DNA of 64,000 bases from Streptomyces geranii (GCF_002954775.1 NZ_PJME01000017.1:111549-175548), one strand, 5' to 3'. Positions 31,099-40,230 are shown, counted from the stretch's first letter. Numbers and translations are program-made. The notes: generated by a model not told the origin, from the sequence alone.

Positions 31099-31968
31099 TC
31101 AGGGCAGCTCGAAGCCCGGATCCATCCCGCCCAGCGCCTTCGTGCACAGGCAGTCCCGTGTCCCGGCCGCCGGCAGCGCCGCCACCGCGTCGTAGAGCAC
31201 GCCCCGCATCCGGTCGACGTTCGCCGCGAACACCTGGAGCACCTCCTCGTGCGAGACGCCCTCGCCGGTCTCCGCACCCGCGTCGAGGTCGGTGACCAGG
31301 GTCAACGACGTGTAGCACAGCTCCAGTTCACGGGCGAGGCCCGCCTCGGGATGGCCCGTCATGCCCACCACCGACCAGCCCTGCGCCCGGTACCACAGCG
31401 ACTCGGCACGGGTGGAGAACCGGGGCCCCTCGATCACGGTCAGCGTGCCGCCGTCCACCGGCTCCCAGTCCCGTCCGCGCGCCGCCGCCAGGGCGACCTC
31501 GCGGCCGACCGGGCAGTAGGGGTCGGCGAGGGACACGTGCACCACGTTGGGGACGGTCCCGTCGGGCAGCGGCAGGCCGTCGAAGTAGGTGCCGGCCCGG
31601 GACCTCGTACGGTCGACCAGCTGATCCGGTACGAGCAGCGTGCCCGGGCCGTACTCGGGCCGCAGCCCGCCCACCGCGCACGGAGCCAGCACCTGGCGCA
31701 CGCCGACCGAGCGCAACGCCCACAGGTTGGCGCGGTAGTTGATGCGGTGCGGCGGCAGATGGTGCCCTCGCCCGTGCCGGGGCAGGAAGGCGACCCGGCG
31801 ACCGGCGACCTCACCGAGGAACAGGGAGTCACTGGGGGAGCCGTACGGCGTGTCCACCTGTATCTCGGTCACGTCGTCGAGGAAGGAGTAGAAACCGGAG
31901 CCGCCGATCACGCCGATCTCGGCGCTCGTGACGTTCGCGGCGCTCCCGGGGTTCGCCTGATTCACCAT
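31099..31968 (-). CDS. mtnP: S-methyl-5'-thioadenosine phosphorylase
   Basis: The 289-residue protein cleaves methylthioadenosine with phosphate to adenine and 5-methylthioribose 1-phosphate. Motifs are IGVIGGSGFYSFLDD, VAFLPRHGRGHHLPPHRINY followed by RANLWAL, the YFDGLPLPDG loop and VVGMTGHPEAGLARELELCY. A TAGGGT -10 element (31975-31980, minus strand) lies only six bases before ATG 31968, so the mRNA is probably leaderless. It is downstream of the FmdB-type gene, with a terminator between. Confidence 0.92.
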   Translation of the reverse strand: MVNQANPGSAANVTSAEIGVIGGSGFYSFLDDVTEIQVDTPYGSPSDSLFLGEVAGRRVAFLPRHGRGHHLPPHRINYRANLWALRSVGVRQVLAPCAVGGLRPEYGPGTLLVPDQLVDRTRSRAGTYFDGLPLPDGTVPNVVHVSLADPYCPVGREVALAAARGRDWEPVDGGTLTVIEGPRFSTRAESLWYRAQGWSVVGMTGHPEAGLARELELCYTSLTLVTDLDAGAETGEGVSHEEVLQVFAANVDRMRGVLYDAVAALPAAGTRDCLCTKALGGMDPGFELP

Positions 31969-32014
31969 GCCCGCACCCTAGGGCCTGCCGGGGGCGGCGT
32001 GCGGAGACGCCGAA

Positions 32015-32046
32015 GACCCCGTCGCCGTCGGGGCGGCGACAGGGTC
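32015..32046 (-). terminator. Terminator after the FmdB-type gene
   Basis: GACCC-C-GTCGCC (32015-32026) pairs with GGCGAC-A-GGGTC (32035-32046), 20 bases downstream of the gene's stop on the minus strand. Confidence 0.7.
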
Positions 32047-32066
32047 CCGTGGGTCAAGAGATGGTG

Positions 32067-32417
32067 CTACGCGGCCGAGCTGCTGGTGCTCGACGAGCTG
32101 CTGGAGCCCGAAGAGGAGCTGGACGAACTCGACGACGAGCCGGACGACGAGGAGCCCGACGAACTCGACGACGAGTCCGAGGACGACGACGAAGAAGTGG
32201 CCGTCGACGGCTTCGACGCGGGCGCGCTGCTCGACGAGGAGCCGCGGCTGTCGTTGCGGTAGAAGCCGGAGCCCTTGAAGACGATGCCGACCGCGGAGAA
32301 CACCTTCTTGAGGCGGCCGTCGCAGTTGGGGCACACGGTCAGGGCGTCGTCGGTGAACTTCTGCACCGCTTCAAGGCCCTCGCCGCACTCGGTGCACTGG
32401 TACTGGTAGGTCGGCAC
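32067..32417 (-). CDS. FmdB-type zinc-ribbon protein with polyserine tail
   Basis: The 116-residue protein begins at GTG 32417, with AGGAGG nine bases upstream. Residues 1-52 are a zinc ribbon of the FmdB/YdjF family: MPTYQYQCTECG with C8/C11, then VCPNCDG with C29/C32, then FKGSGFYRND. From about residue 58 to the end it is nearly all serine with a few Gly, Asp and Thr, written with TCG and TCC codons. The function of the family is not established. A near-perfect CIRCE element covers the ribosome-binding site, so expression should follow HrcA and heat shock. A terminator isolates it from mtnP. Confidence 0.88.
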   Translation of the reverse strand: MPTYQYQCTECGEGLEAVQKFTDDALTVCPNCDGRLKKVFSAVGIVFKGSGFYRNDSRGSSSSSAPASKPSTATSSSSSSDSSSSSSGSSSSGSSSSSSSSSSGSSSSSSTSSSAA

Positions 32418-32430
32418 TGTTGTCTTCCTC

Positions 32431-32457
32431 CTGGCACTCTCACTCGATGAGTGCTAA
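32431..32457 (-). promoter_or_regulatory. CIRCE element (HrcA operator)
   Basis: CTGGCACTC (32431-32439), nine spacer bases and GAGTGCTAA (32449-32457). The consensus is TTAGCACTC-N9-GAGTGCTAA: one arm is perfect, the other has two changes. The changed arm overlaps the AGGAGG ribosome-binding site of the FmdB-type gene, which explains the deviation. Confidence 0.88.
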
Positions 32458-32487
32458 CGATCGTCCATAGTGACGTATTCCTTCGGA

Positions 32488-33765
32488 TCAGTCCACTGTC
32501 ACCGGCGCGCGGTGACCGACGCCACGTGCCACGGTCAGGCCCGCCGGGCGGCTCGTCGCCCGTGGTGAGAGCCGTGAACGCAGGGTCACCAGGGTCGCCA
32601 GGGCCAGCAGTGTGCCCGCCATGGGGACCAGGAATCCGGCGCCGTCCCAGAGGCGGTCCTCCAGCTGGCCCGCGGCGGTGACGGCCGCCGCCTGGCCGAG
32701 GGCGACCGCGCCGGTCAGCCAGGTGAACGCCTCGGTGCGCGCGCCGGCCGGGACCAGGGCGTCGACCAGGGTGTAGCCGGTGATCAGCGCGGGCGCGATG
32801 CACATGCCGACCAGGAGGCCGAGCCCGGCCAGCGTCAGCGCGGACTCCGCCGTCCACAGGCCGGAGGCGGTGACCGCGAGGGCCGCGTACCCGGCGATCA
32901 GGCGCCGCTGCGGGGCCATGCGCCAGGCGACGGCTCCGCAGACCAGGCCGGAGAGCATGTTGCCGGCGGCGAAGACCCCGTAGAGGACGCCGTTGAGACC
33001 GGGTTCGCCGATGGACTCGCTGAACGCGGCGAGCGAGACCTGCATGCCGCCGAAGACGGCGCCGATGCCGAGGAACGCGACGATCAGCACACGTATCCCG
33101 GGGACGCCCAGTGCGGAGACGCGCTCCACGCGCGCGTGCCGCCCACTCGGTGAACCGACCGCCGCCACCGGCGGCTGGGTGCTCCGCCGGGCGGCGAACA
33201 GCAGGCCGCCCACGAGGGTCAGCGCGGCCTCGGTGACCAGGCCCGCCGCCGGGTCCACGGCGGTGCACAGAGCGGTCGCGAGCAGCGGGCCGAAGACGAA
33301 GGTCAGCTCGTCCGTGACGGACTCGAAGGCCGCCGCCGTCGGCGTCAGGGGCGAGTCCTGGAGCTTCACCGCCCAGCGGGCGCGGACCATGGGGCCGATC
33401 TGGGGCGTGGAGGCACCGGTCAGGACCGCGGCGGCGAACAGGGTCCACAAGGGGGCGCCGGTCAGCGCCAGCGCCGTCAGGGCGAGGCCGGACAGGGTGT
33501 GCAGGACGACGCCGGGGACGAGGACCGCGCGCTGTCCGTGGCGGTCGGCGAGGCGGCCCCCGTAGGGCGCGCACAGGGCCATGGAGACGCCGGTGACGGC
33601 GGCCACGGCGCCCGCGGTGCCGTACGAGCCGGTGGTGTGCTGGACGAGCAGCACGATGGAGATGGTGAGCATCGCGAACGGCTGTCGCGCGGCGAAACCG
33701 GGGAGCAGGAACGTCCAGGCGCCGGGGGTGCGGAGCAGCTGTCCGTAGGTGACCGTGGATGCCAC
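32488..33765 (-). CDS. MFS transporter (12-TM)
   Basis: The 425-residue membrane protein starts at GTG 33765 (AAAGG upstream). It has about 12 hydrophobic segments, a motif-A-like YGGRLADRHGQRAVLVPGVV between TM2 and TM3, and a long central loop (RSTQPPVAAVGSPSGRHARV). It belongs to the YbfB/arabinose-efflux-like MFS proteins by general appearance. The substrate is unknown. It stands upstream of the CIRCE-controlled gene, with 70 bp between; no terminator is seen in that gap. The 231-bp gap upstream (33766-33996) shows no gene. Confidence 0.85.
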   Translation of the reverse strand: MASTVTYGQLLRTPGAWTFLLPGFAARQPFAMLTISIVLLVQHTTGSYGTAGAVAAVTGVSMALCAPYGGRLADRHGQRAVLVPGVVLHTLSGLALTALALTGAPLWTLFAAAVLTGASTPQIGPMVRARWAVKLQDSPLTPTAAAFESVTDELTFVFGPLLATALCTAVDPAAGLVTEAALTLVGGLLFAARRSTQPPVAAVGSPSGRHARVERVSALGVPGIRVLIVAFLGIGAVFGGMQVSLAAFSESIGEPGLNGVLYGVFAAGNMLSGLVCGAVAWRMAPQRRLIAGYAALAVTASGLWTAESALTLAGLGLLVGMCIAPALITGYTLVDALVPAGARTEAFTWLTGAVALGQAAAVTAAGQLEDRLWDGAGFLVPMAGTLLALATLVTLRSRLSPRATSRPAGLTVARGVGHRAPVTVD

Positions 33766-33996
33766 GGCCGTGCCTTTCCGCTGCCTGGTAGCGCGACCCC
33801 ACTGTGCGGGCGAGGGGCGCCGAGAGCTGTCCTCTTGCGCGGACTGCGGTAGATGCCGACGCCCCCGCAGAGGATGTCCCGGCCGCCATACGGTCGCGCC
33901 AGCTCTGCTTCAGGCAGAGTTGGTTCGATCAGGGTGCGCCTTCACTGTACAGGGGGGACGGTCCCCGCCACCTCCGAAAGGAAGTGGAGAGGTTCG

Positions 33997-35502
33997 TCAC
34001 GCCTGTGCTCCGTCGCCGCCGGTGCCCAGCCACTGGGCGAGCTTGCCGCCCTGTCCGACGGCCCTGAGGCGTCGTTCCGCGGCGTCGCGGACCGGGTCGG
34101 TGGCCACCACGAGGAGTTCGTCGCCGCGCCGCAGCACTGTCGTGGGAAGCGGAACGAACGATTTTTCGTCGCGGACGACGAGGGTGACGGCGGCGCCCGG
34201 CGGCAGCCTCAGCTCGCCCACCTCGACGCCGTGCATCCTGGAGCCGTCGGGGATCGCGACGGACAGCAGATGCCCGCGCAGCCGCTCCAGGGGCGCCGAT
34301 TCGATACCGAGGTCCGCAGGCCCCTCGCCCCCGCCCAGCTGCAGTTTGCGGGCCAGCCAGGGGAGCGTCGGGCCCTGGACGAGGGTGTAGACGACGACCA
34401 GGACGAAGACGATGTTGAAGATGCGACGGCTCTCCTCGACGCCGCTCACCATGGGGATCGTCGCCAGGATGATGGGCACCGCGCCGCGCAGCCCGGCCCA
34501 GGACATCAGGGCCTGCTCCTGCCAGGGCACCCGGAAGGGCAGCAGGCAGACCAGCACGCTCAGTGGACGCGCCACCATGGTCAGGACCAGGCCGATGACG
34601 AGCGCGGGCCAGATGTCGTCGCCCATCTCGTGCGGGGTGACCAGCAGGCCGAGCAGGACGAACATGCCGATCTGGGCGATCCAGCCGAGTCCGTCGGCGA
34701 AGCCGCGGGTGGCCGGCCAGTGCGGCAGCTTGGCGTTGCCGAGGACCATGGCGGCCAGGTAGACCGCGAGGAAGCCGCTGCCGTGGGCGAGCGCGCCGGC
34801 GGCGTACGCGGTGACGGCTATCGCCATCACGGCGATGGGGTAGAGGCCGGACGCGGGCAGCGCCACGTGCCTGAGGCCCCAGGAGCCGAGCCAGCCGACC
34901 GCGATGCCGATGGCCGCGCCGATGGCCAGCTCAAGGATGATGACGCCCAGCAGGGTGTACCAGTGCTCGACCGGGCCCGCGGTGGACAGCGAGACGACCA
35001 GGATGACCACGGGGGCGTCGTTGAACCCCGACTCGGCCTCCAGAGTGCCCGTCACGCGCGCGGGGAGGGGTATTTTCCGCAGCACGGAGAAGACCGCCGC
35101 CGCGTCCGTCGAGGACACCACCGCGCCGATGATGAAGGCCTGCCGCCATTCCAGCCCGATCAGGTAGTGGGCGGCCGTGGCCGTGATCCCGACGCTGACC
35201 GCGACGCCCGCCAGCGCCAGCGCGGAGGCGGCCGGGAGGGCGGGCTTGATCTCCTTCCACTTCGTGGCGAGTCCGCCCTCGGCCAGGATCACGACCAGGG
35301 CCGCGTATCCGATGACCTGGGTCAGTTCGGCGTTGTCGAAGTGGATGTCGCCGATGCCGTCCTGGCCCATGGCGATGCCGATCCCCAGGTAGACGAGCAG
35401 GCTGGGGAGCCCGCTGCGCGAGGAGATCCGAACCGCTGCCACAGCGACGAGGAGCACGAGCGAGCAGACGAGCAGGAGCTGGTTGAGGTGGTGGACAGTC
35501 AG
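33997..35502 (-). CDS. CPA1-type K+(Na+)/H+ antiporter with RCK_C domain
   Basis: About 12 membrane helices of the sodium/hydrogen exchanger fold are seen, with VVSSTDAAAVFSVLR and SGFNDAPVVILVVSL in the transport core. A C-terminal TrkA_C/RCK_C domain follows (MHGVEVGELRLPPGAAVTLV, then RGDELLVVATD). This is the NhaP2/CvrA architecture. The first ATG/GTG in the family region is GTG 35457, but that would cut TM1. Reading back, a CTG at 35502 gives LTVHHLNQLLLVCSLVLLVAV (501 residues), with GAAGGG eight bases upstream, so I take CTG as the start. It is divergent from the acylase gene. Confidence 0.85.
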   Translation of the reverse strand: MTVHHLNQLLLVCSLVLLVAVAAVRISSRSGLPSLLVYLGIGIAMGQDGIGDIHFDNAELTQVIGYAALVVILAEGGLATKWKEIKPALPAASALALAGVAVSVGITATAAHYLIGLEWRQAFIIGAVVSSTDAAAVFSVLRKIPLPARVTGTLEAESGFNDAPVVILVVSLSTAGPVEHWYTLLGVIILELAIGAAIGIAVGWLGSWGLRHVALPASGLYPIAVMAIAVTAYAAGALAHGSGFLAVYLAAMVLGNAKLPHWPATRGFADGLGWIAQIGMFVLLGLLVTPHEMGDDIWPALVIGLVLTMVARPLSVLVCLLPFRVPWQEQALMSWAGLRGAVPIILATIPMVSGVEESRRIFNIVFVLVVVYTLVQGPTLPWLARKLQLGGGEGPADLGIESAPLERLRGHLLSVAIPDGSRMHGVEVGELRLPPGAAVTLVVRDEKSFVPLPTTVLRRGDELLVVATDPVRDAAERRLRAVGQGGKLAQWLGTGGDGAQA

Positions 35503-35761
35503 CGGCCGTTCCCTTCACTGGCCCGCGGCACCGCACGCGCGCGGGTCATGTACATCGGACACGAGGTGAGGTCACCGCGCACCCAAGTACTTCGTTACCT
35601 TACCTAACTCTTGACGATTTCTTGACACTTCCCCAGGCATGATCGAACGCCCGTCCGTTCGCGTACCCGACTCCGCGTCAAGTCGCGTCGGGCCCTGCGC
35701 CTATGGTTGCTCCAGCACTCCAGTACCGCCTGCCGCTCGCGTTAGGACAGCAAGGACAGCG

Positions 35762-38521
35762 ATGCCCCCCACCACCACCAGCTCTTCCGGTCACAAGCCC
35801 GGCAAGTCCGGCAGGAAGAAGGGGCGCAAAGCCCGACTGTTCGTGATCGTCCTGGTTCTGGCGATCATCGGAGGCGTCGCCTACGGCGCGTTCTGGTCCG
35901 TCAGCACCGTCCGGGCCTCCTTCCCGCAGACCAAGGGATCGATCACCCTCGAAGGCCTGTCGGGGCCCGTAGACGTCAAGCGCGACAGCTACGGCATCCC
36001 GCAGATCTACGCCTCCTCCGACGAGGACCTGTTCATGGCGCAGGGCTACGTCCAGGCGCAGGACCGGTTCTACGAGATGGACGTCCGCCGGCACATGACG
36101 TCGGGCCGGCTCTCCGAGATGTTCGGCAAGGGACAGGTCGACAACGACGAGTTCCTGCGCACCCTCGGCTGGGACCGGGTGGCCAAGAAGGAGTACGAGG
36201 ACACCCTCTCGGCCGCCACGAAGAAGTACCTCCAGGCCTACGCCAAGGGGGTCAACGCCTACCTCAAGGGCAAGGACGGCGCGGACATCTCCCTGGAGTA
36301 CGCGGCCCTCGGCTTCACCAACGACTACAAGCCGCAGGAGTGGACCCCGGTCGACTCGGTCGCGTGGCTCAAGGCGATGGCCTGGGACCTGCGCGGCAAC
36401 ATGCAGGACGAGATCGACCGCTCCCTGCTGACCAGCCGCCTCGGCCCGCAGCAGATCGCCGACCTGTACCCCGAGTACCCGTACAGCCGCAACAAGCCGA
36501 TCGTCCAGGAGGGCGGGTACGACGCCTCGACGCAGACGTTCGTCGACGGCGAGGGCACCAGCGCGCAGTCTGCGTCCTCGGGGACGTCGGGGACGGAATC
36601 CTCTGCCTCCGTCGACTCCGCGGCGATCCAGAGCCAGCTGGAGGGCCTCTACCGGGTCCTGGACGACGTCCCGACGGCCGTCGGCGTGAACGGCAACGGC
36701 ATCGGCTCCAACTCCTGGGTGGTCGGCGGCACCCACACCATCACCGGCAAGCCCCTGCTGGCCAACGACCCGCACCTGTCGCCCTCGCTGCCGTCCGTCT
36801 GGTACCAGATGGGCCTGCACTGCCGCAGCGTCTCCGCCAAGTGCCAGTACGACGTCTCCGGATACACCTTCGCGGGCATGCCCGGTGTGATCATCGGCCA
36901 CAACGCCGACATCGCCTGGGGCATGACCAACTCGGGCGTCGACGTCACCGACCTCTACCTGGAGAAGCTCTCCGGCGACGGCTACCTCGTCGACGGCAAG
37001 ACCAAGCCCTTCACGGCGCGCGAGGAGACCATCAAGGTCGCCGGCGGCGCCTCCAAGAAGATCGTCGTCCGCGAGACCGACAACGGCCCCCTGCTGTCCG
37101 ACCGCGACGACGAACTGGTCAAGGTCGGCCAGAAGGCCACCGTCGACGCCTCCGCCCCCGACCGGGGCGACGGCTACGGCATCGCGCTGCGCTGGACCGC
37201 GCTCGACCCCGGCAAGTCCATGGACGCCGTCTTCCTGATCGACAAGGCGTCGAACTGGACCGAGTTCCGCGCGGGCGCCGCCTCCTTCGAGGTGCCCTCG
37301 CAGAACCTCGTCTACGCGGACACCGCGGGCAACATCGGCTACCAGCTGCCGGGCCGCATCCCCACGCGCGCGGCGGGCGACGACGGCTCCCTCCCGGTCC
37401 CCGGCTGGGACTCCAAGTACCGCTGGACCGGCTACCTCAAGCAGGCCGAGCTGCCCTTCGAGTTCAACCCCGAGCGCGGCTACATCGTGACCGCCAACCA
37501 GGCCGTCGTCGACAAGAGCAAGTACCCGTACACGCTCACCACGGACTGGGGCTACGGCACCCGCAGTCAGCGCATCGCCGACCTGATCGCCTCGAAGATC
37601 AGGGGCGGCGGCAAGATCTCCACCGACGACATGCGCCAGATGCAGCTGGACAACAGCAGCGAGATCGCCAAGCTGCTGGTGCCCAAGCTGCTCGCGATCG
37701 ACGTCGACGACAAGTACGTCCGCGAGGCGCAGAAGCTCCTCGTGGGCTGGGACTACACCCAGGACGCCGACTCCGCCGCCGCGGCCTACTTCAACGCGGT
37801 CTGGCGCAACATCCTGAAGCTGGCCTTCGGCAACAAGCTGCCCAAGGAGGTCCGGGTCGAGGGCCAGTGCCTGTACGTCAAGCCGGTCAACACCACCAGC
37901 CCCGCCGACCCCGACCAGCGGGTCCTCGAATGCGGCCAGCGGGACGCGGACCAGGCCCAGCCGGACGGCGGCGACCGCTGGTTCGAGGTGGTCCGCAAGC
38001 TCATCGACGACCAGGACAACGACTGGTGGAGCACGCCGAAGACCCGCACCGAGAAGGCCGCGACCAACCGCGACGAGCTCTTCGCGCGGGCCATGACGGA
38101 CGCCCGCTGGGAGCTGACCGCCAAGCTCGGCAAGGACATCGACACCTGGAGCTGGGGCCGGCTGCACCGCCTGTTCCTGAAGAACCAGACCCTGGGCACC
38201 GAGGGCCCCGGCTTCCTCCAGTACATCCTCAACCGCGGCCCCTGGAACCTCGGCGGCGGCGAGGCGACGGTCAACGCGACCGGCTGGAACGCGGCCGGCG
38301 GCTACGGCGTCGTCTGGGTGCCGTCGATGCGGATGGTGGTCAACCTCGGCGACCTCGACAAGTCGAAGTGGATCAACCTGACGGGAGCCTCCGGGCACGC
38401 CTTCAGCGACCACTACACCGACCAGACCGGCAAGTGGGTCGACGGCGAACTACTGGACTGGTCCTTCACCGACAAGGCCGTCGAGGACAGCACGAGCGAC
38501 ACCCTGCTGCTGAAACCATGA
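35762..38521 (+). CDS. Penicillin acylase-family (S45) Ntn-hydrolase
   Basis: The 919-residue protein starts at ATG 35762 (AAGGACAG upstream). It has a basic N-terminus and one membrane anchor (LFVIVLVLAIIGGVAYGAF, 26-44). An alpha-chain follows (GPVDVKRDSYGIPQIYASS, then AQGYVQAQDRFYEMDVRR). A Ser/Thr-rich spacer covers about 260-290. The processing site is GNGIG-SNSWVVGG: Ser316 would become the beta-chain N-terminal nucleophile. Such enzymes hydrolyse amides, including beta-lactam side chains, acyl-homoserine lactones and lipid-like amides. Location is outside the membrane. It ends at a symmetric terminator. Confidence 0.92.
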   Translation: MPPTTTSSSGHKPGKSGRKKGRKARLFVIVLVLAIIGGVAYGAFWSVSTVRASFPQTKGSITLEGLSGPVDVKRDSYGIPQIYASSDEDLFMAQGYVQAQDRFYEMDVRRHMTSGRLSEMFGKGQVDNDEFLRTLGWDRVAKKEYEDTLSAATKKYLQAYAKGVNAYLKGKDGADISLEYAALGFTNDYKPQEWTPVDSVAWLKAMAWDLRGNMQDEIDRSLLTSRLGPQQIADLYPEYPYSRNKPIVQEGGYDASTQTFVDGEGTSAQSASSGTSGTESSASVDSAAIQSQLEGLYRVLDDVPTAVGVNGNGIGSNSWVVGGTHTITGKPLLANDPHLSPSLPSVWYQMGLHCRSVSAKCQYDVSGYTFAGMPGVIIGHNADIAWGMTNSGVDVTDLYLEKLSGDGYLVDGKTKPFTAREETIKVAGGASKKIVVRETDNGPLLSDRDDELVKVGQKATVDASAPDRGDGYGIALRWTALDPGKSMDAVFLIDKASNWTEFRAGAASFEVPSQNLVYADTAGNIGYQLPGRIPTRAAGDDGSLPVPGWDSKYRWTGYLKQAELPFEFNPERGYIVTANQAVVDKSKYPYTLTTDWGYGTRSQRIADLIASKIRGGGKISTDDMRQMQLDNSSEIAKLLVPKLLAIDVDDKYVREAQKLLVGWDYTQDADSAAAAYFNAVWRNILKLAFGNKLPKEVRVEGQCLYVKPVNTTSPADPDQRVLECGQRDADQAQPDGGDRWFEVVRKLIDDQDNDWWSTPKTRTEKAATNRDELFARAMTDARWELTAKLGKDIDTWSWGRLHRLFLKNQTLGTEGPGFLQYILNRGPWNLGGGEATVNATGWNAAGGYGVVWVPSMRMVVNLGDLDKSKWINLTGASGHAFSDHYTDQTGKWVDGELLDWSFTDKAVEDSTSDTLLLKP

Positions 38522-38538
38522 GCGGGCGGTAGCACCGG

Positions 38539-38572
38539 AACGGCCCTCCACGCGCACGCGTGGAGGGCCGTT
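38539..38572. terminator. Near-perfect bidirectional terminator
   Basis: AACGGCCCTCCACGCG (38539-38554) pairs with CGCGTGGAGGGCCGTT (38557-38572), a 16-bp palindrome with only CA at its centre. It lies between the convergent acylase and cyclo-ligase genes. Confidence 0.9.
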
Positions 38573-38595
38573 CCCCGTTCCCCGAGGGGAACTTT

Positions 38596-39213
38596 CTACG
38601 AAGCCGACGAGGGGTCCCCGAACCGGCGTACGCCCGACGGCGTGACCACCGCGTGCACCGGCCGGTCGTGCGGCTCGGCCGGGACGAGGGGGACGACCTC
38701 GGAGTCGTACAGCATCACCACCAGGGCCGGATCGGCAGCCGACCGCGCCAGCCGGGCCAGCACCCGGTCGTACGAGCCCCCGCCGCGCCCCAGGCGCATC
38801 CCCAGGCCGTCCACGGCGAGGCCGGGCAGCAGAACGGCGTCGGCGCTCGTCACGGCGTCCGTGCCCAGGCGCTCGCCGGCCGGCTCCAGGAGGGCCATCC
38901 GCCCGCCGTGCCGCACCTCCACCAGGGACCCCTCGCCGCCGTACGCGCCCCAGTCGAGGTCGTTGTCCGGGAGGAGCACCGGCAGCAGGACGCGCACCCC
39001 GCGCGCGTGGAGGGCGTCCAGGAGGACGCGGGTGCCCGGTTCGGTGCCGACGGAGACGTACGCGGCGACCGTCCGCGCGTCGGCGAGTTCGGGCAGGCCG
39101 ACCGCTCGGGCCGCCAGGGCCGCCGCGGTCTCCTGGACGTCGGCCGCCGTCAACCTGTTTCTCACCGCCAGGAGGTCCCGCCGCAACGTCCGCTTGTCAG
39201 GCTCTGCCCCCAT
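38596..39213 (-). CDS. 5-formyltetrahydrofolate cyclo-ligase
   Basis: The 205-residue protein converts 5-formyl-THF to 5,10-methenyl-THF with ATP. It shows KRTLRRDLLAVRNRL at the N-terminus, VAAYVSVGTEPGTRVLLDAL and the C-terminal family signature LLPGLAVDGLGMRLGRGGGS-YDR. The length is normal. It is divergent from galU, with 109 bp between; that gap holds the 16-bp palindrome TCATATGCCGATATGA at 39251-39266. Divergence between this gene and galU is, as I recall, common in actinobacteria. Confidence 0.93.
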   Translation of the reverse strand: MGAEPDKRTLRRDLLAVRNRLTAADVQETAAALAARAVGLPELADARTVAAYVSVGTEPGTRVLLDALHARGVRVLLPVLLPDNDLDWGAYGGEGSLVEVRHGGRMALLEPAGERLGTDAVTSADAVLLPGLAVDGLGMRLGRGGGSYDRVLARLARSAADPALVVMLYDSEVVPLVPAEPHDRPVHAVVTPSGVRRFGDPSSAS

Positions 39214-39322
39214 GGCTCTCCTTCGATCGTTTCCGGTGTTCTCATGCGCTTCATATGCCGATATGAGGTTCGGTTAATCGGAGCCACAGAATCGCCCGAA
39301 GTCACCGGATAAGGTTGCCGAC

Positions 39323-40225
39323 ATGACTGAGTCGCACCCCAGGATCAGCAAGGCTGTCATCCCCGCAGCAGGCCTCGGCACCCGGTTCCTGCCGGCCACC
39401 AAGGCCACTCCCAAGGAGATGCTGCCGGTCGTCGACAAGCCGGCGATCCAGTACGTGGTCGAGGAGGCCGTGTCCGCGGGCCTCGACGACGTCCTCATGA
39501 TCACAGGGCGCAACAAGCGCCCCCTTGAGGACCACTTCGACCGCAACTACGAGCTGGAGTCCGCCCTTCAGAAGAAGGGCGACGCCGCGCGACTCGCCAA
39601 GGTCCAGGAGTCCAGCGACCTCGCCACCATGCACTACGTCCGCCAGGGCGACCCCAAGGGCCTCGGCCACGCCGTCCTGTGCGCCGCCCCGCACGTCGGC
39701 CACGAGCCCTTCGCCGTCCTCCTCGGCGACGACCTCATCGACCCCCGCGACCCCCTCCTGCAGCGCATGGTCGAGGTCCGGGAGCGGCACGGCGGCAGCG
39801 TGATCGCCCTCATGGAGGTCGCCCCCGAACAGATCCACATGTACGGCTGCGCGGCCGTGGAGGCCACCGACGACGGCGACGTCGTCAAGGTCACCGGCCT
39901 GGTCGAGAAGCCCGAGGCCGCCGACGCCCCGTCGAACTACGCGATCATCGGCCGCTACGTCCTCGACCCGCACATCTTCGGCATACTCCGCGAGACCGAA
40001 CCCGGCCGCGGCGGCGAGATCCAGCTCACCGACGCCCTCCAGCAGCTGGCCCAGGACGAGAAGATCGGCGGCCCCGTGCACGGCGTCGTCTTCAAGGGCC
40101 GCCGCTATGACACCGGGGACCGCGGCGACTACCTGCGTGCCATTGTCAGACTCGCATGCGAACGTGAAGACCTGGGCCCGGACTTCCGGACCTGGCTTCG
40201 CAGTTACGTAGCCGAGGAGATGTAG
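39323..40225 (+). CDS. galU: UTP-glucose-1-phosphate uridylyltransferase
   Basis: The 300-residue nucleotidyltransferase makes UDP-glucose for cell-wall glycans and trehalose synthesis. The N-terminal signature is IPAAGLGTRFLPATKATPKE followed by MLPVVDKPAIQYV. Others are RQGDPKGLGHAVLCA, LLGDDLID and the late GEIQLTDALQQL and GRRYDTGDRGDYLRA. It is the first gene of a run to moeA, which starts only five bases after its stop, so the two are co-transcribed. Confidence 0.95.
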   Translation: MTESHPRISKAVIPAAGLGTRFLPATKATPKEMLPVVDKPAIQYVVEEAVSAGLDDVLMITGRNKRPLEDHFDRNYELESALQKKGDAARLAKVQESSDLATMHYVRQGDPKGLGHAVLCAAPHVGHEPFAVLLGDDLIDPRDPLLQRMVEVRERHGGSVIALMEVAPEQIHMYGCAAVEATDDGDVVKVTGLVEKPEAADAPSNYAIIGRYVLDPHIFGILRETEPGRGGEIQLTDALQQLAQDEKIGGPVHGVVFKGRRYDTGDRGDYLRAIVRLACEREDLGPDFRTWLRSYVAEEM

Positions 40226-40230
40226 CAACG

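Noticed and set aside
35590..35606. Iron-box-like (IdeR/DmdR) sequence upstream of the acylase gene
   Set aside because: TTAGGTAAGG on the minus strand fits the first half only; the other half does not match the 19-bp consensus.
35678..38413. Minus-strand open frame of about 900 residues opposite the penicillin acylase gene
   Set aside because: Antisense shadow; composition is Val/Asp/Gly/Leu-rich and lacks motifs, while the plus strand has a complete S45 hydrolase.
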